Positions 5,237 through 9,550 of a stretch of 9,550 nt of DNA are shown here, in pieces (the stretch's first letter is position 1; every line of letters begins with the position of its first letter). Under the pieces are notes generated by a model that did no database searches, had not been told where the DNA came from, and saw only the letters and a list, made by a program, of their open reading frames with translations. The stretch comes from CAYQTO01 sp964420455 (GTDB taxonomy: Bacteria > Sumerlaeota > Sumerlaeia > SLMS01): contig CAYQTO010000145.1 of the NCBI GenBank assembly GCA_964420455.1, forward strand, positions 1 to 9,550, in the 5' to 3' direction. Made by a program: the position numbers and the translations under genes.

Positions 5237-7255
5237 TCAGCCGTCCGGCGCCGGGGGGAGGTCGATCTTCTGACGGTGCTGGGCGGCAAGGCGTTCCGTC
5301 TCTGCGGGACTGAGGGCGTTGGCCTGGCCGAGGAAGCGCTCCATGGCGGGCTGGTCGCCATGCTCGGCCGCGAGGAGCCCCCGCGCAACCAGCAGGGCGA
5401 CGTCGTTGCCGGTGGAGAGGACGTCGAGGGCGATCTCGAGGCGCTCGGCCGCTTGGTCGATGCGGCCAGCGCGTAGTTCCAGCAGCGCGGCGTTCACAAG
5501 CGCCGTGCGGTGGCGGGGAGAGAGTTCGAGCGCCGCGAGGTACGCGGCATGGGCCTCGGCGGGCCGGCCGAGTTCCTCGAGCGCCGCGCCGATATTGTTG
5601 TAGGTACGGGGCTCCCCCGGCTCCAGCCGCAGAGATTCCTCGTAGCGCTCGATCGCCGCCTCGTAATTCCCGAGTCCGTATTCCACATTCCCCCAATGCA
5701 GCATCATGTCTCCGGTGGGTTCCTTGATCGCAACGGCCCGCTCCATGTTGTCCCAGGCCTTCTGGAACTCGCGGTTTTCATAGTAGGCCACGGACCGGAA
5801 GAAGAAGGAGCGGGAGTCGTGGTCGCGGGCGAGCTCGCCCGTGACGAGGGAGGCACTTGAAACAGAGAGAGCGGCGAGGACGGCGCCAGTGACGGCGGTT
5901 GGGGCGATGGCCCGCCAGCGGCCGGCCCGCCAAGCCTCCGAAAGACCCACGAGTCCCGCACCGCCCAGGGCGCACATCCCCGGCCAGAGTGGAATCCGGA
6001 ACCGCGAGTTCACGAAGAACAGGATGAAGCTGGCCGCATAGATTGCTGTAAAGATAGACAGAAAAAGGAGGACTTCTCGACTGCCCCCGCGCCAGGCGAA
6101 CACAGCCCCCGCGGGGAGCAGCAACATGAGCACGGCCCACCGCACGGGCATCAGCCGAAGGAGCAGGCTTTCTTCCCGCGCGGTGAAGTGGAAGCTCTCG
6201 CCGTTGGGAATCTCGTAGTTGCCAAAGGCAAGGAGCGTCTTGCGCGCCATCAGCCCGATCCAGCGCTGGGGTGCGTCGCCGATCTGCCGCCAGGTCTCCG
6301 CGTACCAGAAATCGGACACGGCGTCGGGGTCGTCGCTCGGGGTAAAGCCGCGCTGCTCCGCCAGCAACTGGTACTCCACCTCGGCAAAGACGGCGATGGA
6401 GTCGCGGTACTCGCCCTCGTAGGTCGTCGTGTGGGCGGCGCGGGGAATCATGCCGTCGGCCTTGGCGTTGTTGCCGACGTAGAAGTTGATGCCGCCGGCG
6501 CTGGTGACGAACTGGTAGCGGCCGGACTGCCATTGGTTGACGAGGCCAAAGCCGGCCTGGATGGCGAGGAGGGCGGGGACCGCGAGGAGCATCCAGAGCC
6601 GGGCGGGGGCGCGGTCGCGCCACAAGAGCGCGAGAGGGACGAGGCCGAAGAGCGGGAAGAAAAGGAGGATGTTGGGCCGGGCCTGGGCCGCAAGGGCTGC
6701 GACGACGCCGCTCGCCACCCACCAGCGCCACGCCGTCGCCGGAGGACGCGACAGCGCCACCACGCCGAGCAACAACATCGCCGCGACAAGGAAGGTCATC
6801 ATGGTGGCGATGAGGAGCTTGCCCTCGAAGAAGACCGGTGGCGGCGCGAACGCGTAGAGAAGCCCGGCCGCCAGCGCCGCCATCGGCCGCCGCCCGGCCG
6901 CCAGGTATCCCACCGCCCCCGTCATCACCGCCGTCGCCACACCGAGGAGGTGTTGGACAGCGATTGCGAGCACCATCCCCCCCGCGCCCCCGGCCACCGC
7001 CAGCCATGCCGCCACAAACAACGGGTAGAGCACCGGCCGAAAACCACCGTACACGGTCAGGTCGTCGCCGCGGACGATCGACTCGGCGAACAGGAAGTAG
7101 TACTTCTGATCAAGAAGCGGGACGGCAAAGGTGGGCGTTGCGCCGTTTTCCAGGAAGTACATCGCGCGGACGAGACCGGCCGCCAGGCCCACGAAGAGCA
7201 GGGCCTTGCCCGGGGTCAGCGATCCTTCCGTGGCCTGCGGTGAGTGCGCTTCCAT
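5237..7255 (-). CDS. GT-C membrane glycosyltransferase with C-terminal TPR repeats
   Basis: This encodes 672 residues from an ATG at 7255. A longer form from a TTG at 7297 is possible; neither start has a clear Shine-Dalgarno. The N-terminal about 475 residues hold many hydrophobic segments, of the kind seen in GT-C/PMT (GT39/ArnT-like) enzymes that move a sugar from a polyprenyl-phosphate donor on the outer face of the inner membrane. The first periplasmic loop has the expected acidic residue, D49 in LLDQKYY. Other landmarks are FEGK (142-145), a periplasmic-looking stretch with NFYVGNNAKADG (257-268), and SRFRIPLWP (417-425) before the last helices. Residues about 490-650 form TPR-like helical hairpins, for example WGNVEYGLGNYEAAIERYEESLRLEP, with similar units at about 550-580 and 585-615. 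The acceptor is unknown. The TPR part probably recruits a partner. It converges on the OB-fold gene. Confidence 0.85.
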   Translation of the reverse strand: MEAHSPQATEGSLTPGKALLFVGLAAGLVRAMYFLENGATPTFAVPLLDQKYYFLFAESIVRGDDLTVYGGFRPVLYPLFVAAWLAVAGGAGGMVLAIAVQHLLGVATAVMTGAVGYLAAGRRPMAALAAGLLYAFAPPPVFFEGKLLIATMMTFLVAAMLLLGVVALSRPPATAWRWWVASGVVAALAAQARPNILLFFPLFGLVPLALLWRDRAPARLWMLLAVPALLAIQAGFGLVNQWQSGRYQFVTSAGGINFYVGNNAKADGMIPRAAHTTTYEGEYRDSIAVFAEVEYQLLAEQRGFTPSDDPDAVSDFWYAETWRQIGDAPQRWIGLMARKTLLAFGNYEIPNGESFHFTAREESLLLRLMPVRWAVLMLLLPAGAVFAWRGGSREVLLFLSIFTAIYAASFILFFVNSRFRIPLWPGMCALGGAGLVGLSEAWRAGRWRAIAPTAVTGAVLAALSVSSASLVTGELARDHDSRSFFFRSVAYYENREFQKAWDNMERAVAIKEPTGDMMLHWGNVEYGLGNYEAAIERYEESLRLEPGEPRTYNNIGAALEELGRPAEAHAAYLAALELSPRHRTALVNAALLELRAGRIDQAAERLEIALDVLSTGNDVALLVARGLLAAEHGDQPAMERFLGQANALSPAETERLAAQHRQKIDLPPAPDG

Positions 7256-7374
7256 CAGGTCAGGCTGGGGAGTCCGGTGCCGTGTCTCAAGGGGCAAAGC
7301 GGGGGGCGACTGGGATTGCGGAAATCGGCCGAATCGGCATCCTGGTGTACAGAGATCACAAACGGGGGCTTGCC

Positions 7375-7755
7375 GTGTCGCTACTCAACATGCTGCGGGG
7401 AAACGCCACCGCTCAAGACCCGGCCAAGGTACAGGCCGATCTCGAGCCGCTGCTGATCGAAGGCGAACAGGTCGCCGTCGCCTTCAAGACCGTTCGCGAC
7501 CAGCTCGTCTTTACCAACCTGAGGTTCATCAGCATCGACAGGATGGGGCTGACCGGGCGGAAGGTGAACTATCGCTCAATCCCCTACGGCAAGATCACCA
7601 TGTACTCGGCGGAGACGGCGGGCTCGCTGGACAGCGACGTGGAGCTGGCCCTGTGGGTGGGATCGGACCCCAACCCGATCAAGTTCGACATCGGCCGCTC
7701 GGTGGACATCCGTGCCGTCTACAAGGTCCTTTCCCACTACATCCTTACCAGGTAG
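7375..7755 (+). CDS. Bacterial PH-domain protein (bPH_1 / PF08000 type)
   Basis: This encodes 126 residues from a GTG at 7375. GGGGG lies 6 bases upstream, and from this start the N-terminus (SLLNMLRGNATAQDPAKVQ) matches the usual short N-terminal helix of the family. The body has the typical pattern: LLIEGEQVAVAFKTVRD, then LVFTNLRFISID, GLTGRKVNYRSIPYGKI, an ETAGSLDSDVELALWV strand pair and a C-terminal helix (VDIRAVYKVLSHYIL). Family members are compact cytosolic PH folds that form ring-like oligomers in solved examples; their cellular role is poorly known. No signal peptide or membrane segment is present. The 119 bases upstream separate it from the divergent glycosyltransferase gene, so the two promoters must lie there. 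Confidence 0.85.
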   Translation: MSLLNMLRGNATAQDPAKVQADLEPLLIEGEQVAVAFKTVRDQLVFTNLRFISIDRMGLTGRKVNYRSIPYGKITMYSAETAGSLDSDVELALWVGSDPNPIKFDIGRSVDIRAVYKVLSHYILTR

Positions 7756-7803
7756 GCCCCGGCGGTTCGTGCGGATGGGCAGGACCAGGTTTGGACGGGG
7801 TGA

Positions 7804-9462
7804 TCAGCCGGCCCCCTCCTCGAGGGCCTTGTGAATGAAGGCGACGACGATGGAGCCCTCGCCGACGGCGGAAGCGACGCGCTTGGTGGAAGTCGCACGC
7901 ACATCGCCCACCGCATAGACGCGCGGCCTGCTGGTCTCGAAGAGTGTCGGGGAGCGATCCAGCGACCAGCCGGACCGGACGAGGTTCATCGGCGGGATCG
8001 CATCGCCCGTCAGGACAAAGCCCTTCTCGTCAGTGGCGACGCAGTTTGACAGCCAGTCGGTGTTGGGGGCGGCGCCAATGAAGCAGAAAAGCCGGCCACA
8101 GTTGATCGTCTCCTCCGCGCCGGACTGGTTGTTTTTCCAGGTGACGCGGGCAAGGCGGCCGTTGTCTCCGGCGACACCGGCCACCTCGGTGTGTGCTTTC
8201 AGCTCGATGTTCGGCGTTTCGTCTATACGGCGGACGAGGTAGCGGCTCATGGTGTGGTCGAGCCGATCGCGGCGGATGAGGATATACACCTGGCGGGCAA
8301 AGCGCGAGAGATAGACGGCCGCCTGGCCAGCCGAGTTCCCGCCACCCACGATGATGACGGTCTCGTTATCGCACAGGAGCGCTTCCATCGCCGTGGCTCC
8401 ATAGTGGATGCCGGCATCCTCGTACTGCTCGAAGGCAGGAACGGCGAGCTTGCGATAGCGGGCACCGGTGGCGACAACGACGGCGCGGGCCCGAAGGAGG
8501 GTGCCGTCCTCGAGCGTCACCTCGTAAACGGGGCGCGAGCAGTCGAGCGCCACCGCGCGGCGGTTGGTGGCGATGCGGGCGCCGAACTTCTGGGCCTGGA
8601 TATACGCGGCGCGGGCCAGCTCGGCACCGCTGATCCCGGTGGGAAAGCCGAGGTAGTTCTCGATCTTGCTGCTGGTTCCGGCCTGGCCGCCGGGCCCGTG
8701 GGAATCGATGGCGGTGACACTGAGGCCCTCCGACGCCGCATAGACGGCCGACGCGAGTCCCGCCGGGCCGGCGCCCACCACGAGCACGTCGCTCACCTCC
8801 GTCTCGTCCACCGCGTCGAGCCCAAGGCACGCCGCCACGTCCGCATTGCTCGGGTTGCGATACAGGTCGCGCCCGCGGTTCAGCACCACCGGCATCTCCT
8901 CCGGCGTGACTCCGAACTTCTCGAGCATCGCCTCCACCCCGTCGTCCTTCTCGACATCGATCCACTGGTGGGGAAGGGCATTGCGCGAGAGGAAGTCGCG
9001 CAGGCGGTGGGTGTTGCTGTCGTAGCGCGACCCAATGACCTGGAGGGAGGAGTGTCCCCCCTCGAGGAGGGCGGCGCGGCGGCTGAGGAAGGCGCGGAGG
9101 ATGATGTCGCTGAGTTCGGAATTCTCGACAATGAGACGTTGGAGGGCGCGGGGGGCGATGCGGAGAACGCGGGTGGGGCCGGCGGCACGGGCCTTGACGA
9201 TGACCGCCCGGCCGGAAAGCAGGTCCGTATCGCCGGAGAACTGGCCCGGGCCGTGACGGACGATGTGGAATTCCGCCTCGCCGTGGTCCTGGACGATGTC
9301 GATGCCGCCCTCGAGGACGACGAAGAAGTCGACGACGCGGTCGCCCTGGTCGAAGAGGACGGCCCCGTCCGGATGGGTTTCCTCAACGGCGAGGGGCGCG
9401 AGGGAGGCGACCTGCTCGGGGGCGAGAGTGGGGAAGAGGGTCTCGTTTTGCGGGTGGGCCAT
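7804..9462 (-). CDS. Cyclic-nucleotide-binding-like domain fused to a thioredoxin-reductase-type flavoprotein
   Basis: This encodes 552 residues. The ATG at 9462 is chosen for its GGGAG 9 bases upstream; in-frame ATGs at 9492 and 9543 give Pro/Arg-rich leaders unlike the family. Residues about 10-130 are a cNMP-binding fold (GAVLFDQGD, FFVVLEGGIDIV, FSGDTDLLSGR); the phosphate-binding cassette is imperfect, with G77-D78 where G-E is usual. Residues about 138-217 look like a thioredoxin/glutaredoxin fold (WIDVEKDDGVEAML, then MPVV), but the usual redox CxxC is replaced by SRYDSN. Residues 224-552 are a thioredoxin-reductase-type domain: FAD motif GAGPAG (230-235), GGQAGTSSKIENYLGF (258-273), ATGA (331-334), NADPH motif GGGNSAG (373-379) and AVGD (517-520). 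The spot of the CxxC catalytic pair reads GATAMEALLC (355-364), so it is probably not a classical thioredoxin reductase. FAD/NAD(P)H chemistry gated by a nucleotide or other ligand is an inference. Confidence 0.9.
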   Translation of the reverse strand: MAHPQNETLFPTLAPEQVASLAPLAVEETHPDGAVLFDQGDRVVDFFVVLEGGIDIVQDHGEAEFHIVRHGPGQFSGDTDLLSGRAVIVKARAAGPTRVLRIAPRALQRLIVENSELSDIILRAFLSRRAALLEGGHSSLQVIGSRYDSNTHRLRDFLSRNALPHQWIDVEKDDGVEAMLEKFGVTPEEMPVVLNRGRDLYRNPSNADVAACLGLDAVDETEVSDVLVVGAGPAGLASAVYAASEGLSVTAIDSHGPGGQAGTSSKIENYLGFPTGISGAELARAAYIQAQKFGARIATNRRAVALDCSRPVYEVTLEDGTLLRARAVVVATGARYRKLAVPAFEQYEDAGIHYGATAMEALLCDNETVIIVGGGNSAGQAAVYLSRFARQVYILIRRDRLDHTMSRYLVRRIDETPNIELKAHTEVAGVAGDNGRLARVTWKNNQSGAEETINCGRLFCFIGAAPNTDWLSNCVATDEKGFVLTGDAIPPMNLVRSGWSLDRSPTLFETSRPRVYAVGDVRATSTKRVASAVGEGSIVVAFIHKALEEGAG

Positions 9463-9550
9463 CGGCGCGCACTCCCATGGGAATGGGCGCATTGGGTGGC
9501 CCCGGCCCCGGCGCGGCAAGGGGAAGGGCGATCTCCGGCGCATCCTCGGC

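Noticed and set aside
4548..5696. 382-codon minus-strand frame over the OB-fold gene and the end of the glycosyltransferase gene
   Set aside because: It crosses two well-supported genes, is Arg-rich, and shows no motif.
7323..7338. Short direct repeat AATCGGC x2 with the palindrome TCGGCCGA between divergent genes
   Set aside because: It is too short and GC-rich to separate from chance, and no promoter boxes are clear around it.
6838..7374. Long N-terminal extension of the PH-domain frame
   Set aside because: It lies antisense to the glycosyltransferase start region and has Arg/Pro-rich composition. The family's normal N-terminus begins at the GTG at 7375.
7757..7800. CCCCG/CGGGG inverted repeat between the convergent PH-domain and flavoprotein genes
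   Set aside because: It has a 5-bp stem with a loop of over 30 bases and no T-run, so it is not a credible terminator.
9473..9482. Palindrome TCCCATGGGA overlapping the ribosome-binding site of the flavoprotein gene
   Set aside because: A loopless 10-base palindrome is likely by chance in this composition and would not form a hairpin hiding the site.
1..9550. Search for CRISPR, tRNA/rRNA, insertion sequences, toxin-antitoxin or defence genes
   Set aside because: I saw no spaced repeats, transposase, integrase, nuclease or RNA-gene pattern by eye on either strand; tRNA and covariance-model scans would be needed to exclude small RNAs.

Overview
The window is about 9.5 kb of GC-rich bacterial chromosome. 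It carries eight genes I can support, one of them cut by the left edge. The organism looks like a Gram-negative-type bacterium from a high-GC, probably little-cultured lineage. The reasons are a run of exported or envelope proteins with classical signal peptides, a periplasmic-type OB-fold (YgiW/BOF-like) protein, a GT-C glycosyltransferase fused to TPRs, and several TTG/GTG or weakly led starts. I cannot name a phylum from sequence alone. I see no tRNA, rRNA, CRISPR array, insertion sequence, integrase or phage gene. No gene-free stretch exceeds 300 bases; the longest is the 216-base divergent gap at 1762-1977.

Left third (1-1761, minus strand): three consecutive genes encode small exported proteins that are distant paralogues. 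They share a central E-I-D-V-[ST]-[ST] motif, and the two complete ones share a C-terminal G-x-PPSG-x-TG-[IL]-VLR ending. Read from the minus strand the order is 1761-1237, then 1148-621, then 475 to beyond base 1. A strong GC hairpin sits between the second and third. No known family is recognised; this is the least explained part of the window.

Middle (1978-5231, plus strand): an exported metallophosphoesterase with a C-terminal CBM9-like domain ends at a good intrinsic terminator. It is followed by a small three-helix membrane protein of unknown function, then by a periplasmic protein made of two tandem OB folds.

Right (5237-9462): a GT-C membrane glycosyltransferase with a C-terminal TPR solenoid (minus strand) converges on the OB-fold gene with only 5 bases between stops. 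A bacterial PH-domain protein (plus strand) diverges from it. The PH gene in turn converges on a three-part flavoprotein (minus strand): an N-terminal cyclic-nucleotide-binding-like domain, a thioredoxin-fold-like linker domain and a thioredoxin-reductase-type domain that lacks the CxxC pair.

The alternating strands argue against a single operon or pathway beyond the three-paralogue cluster. I do not see a convincing new defence or mobile system here. The best candidates for something undescribed are the tandem exported family and the phosphoesterase-CBM9 architecture.
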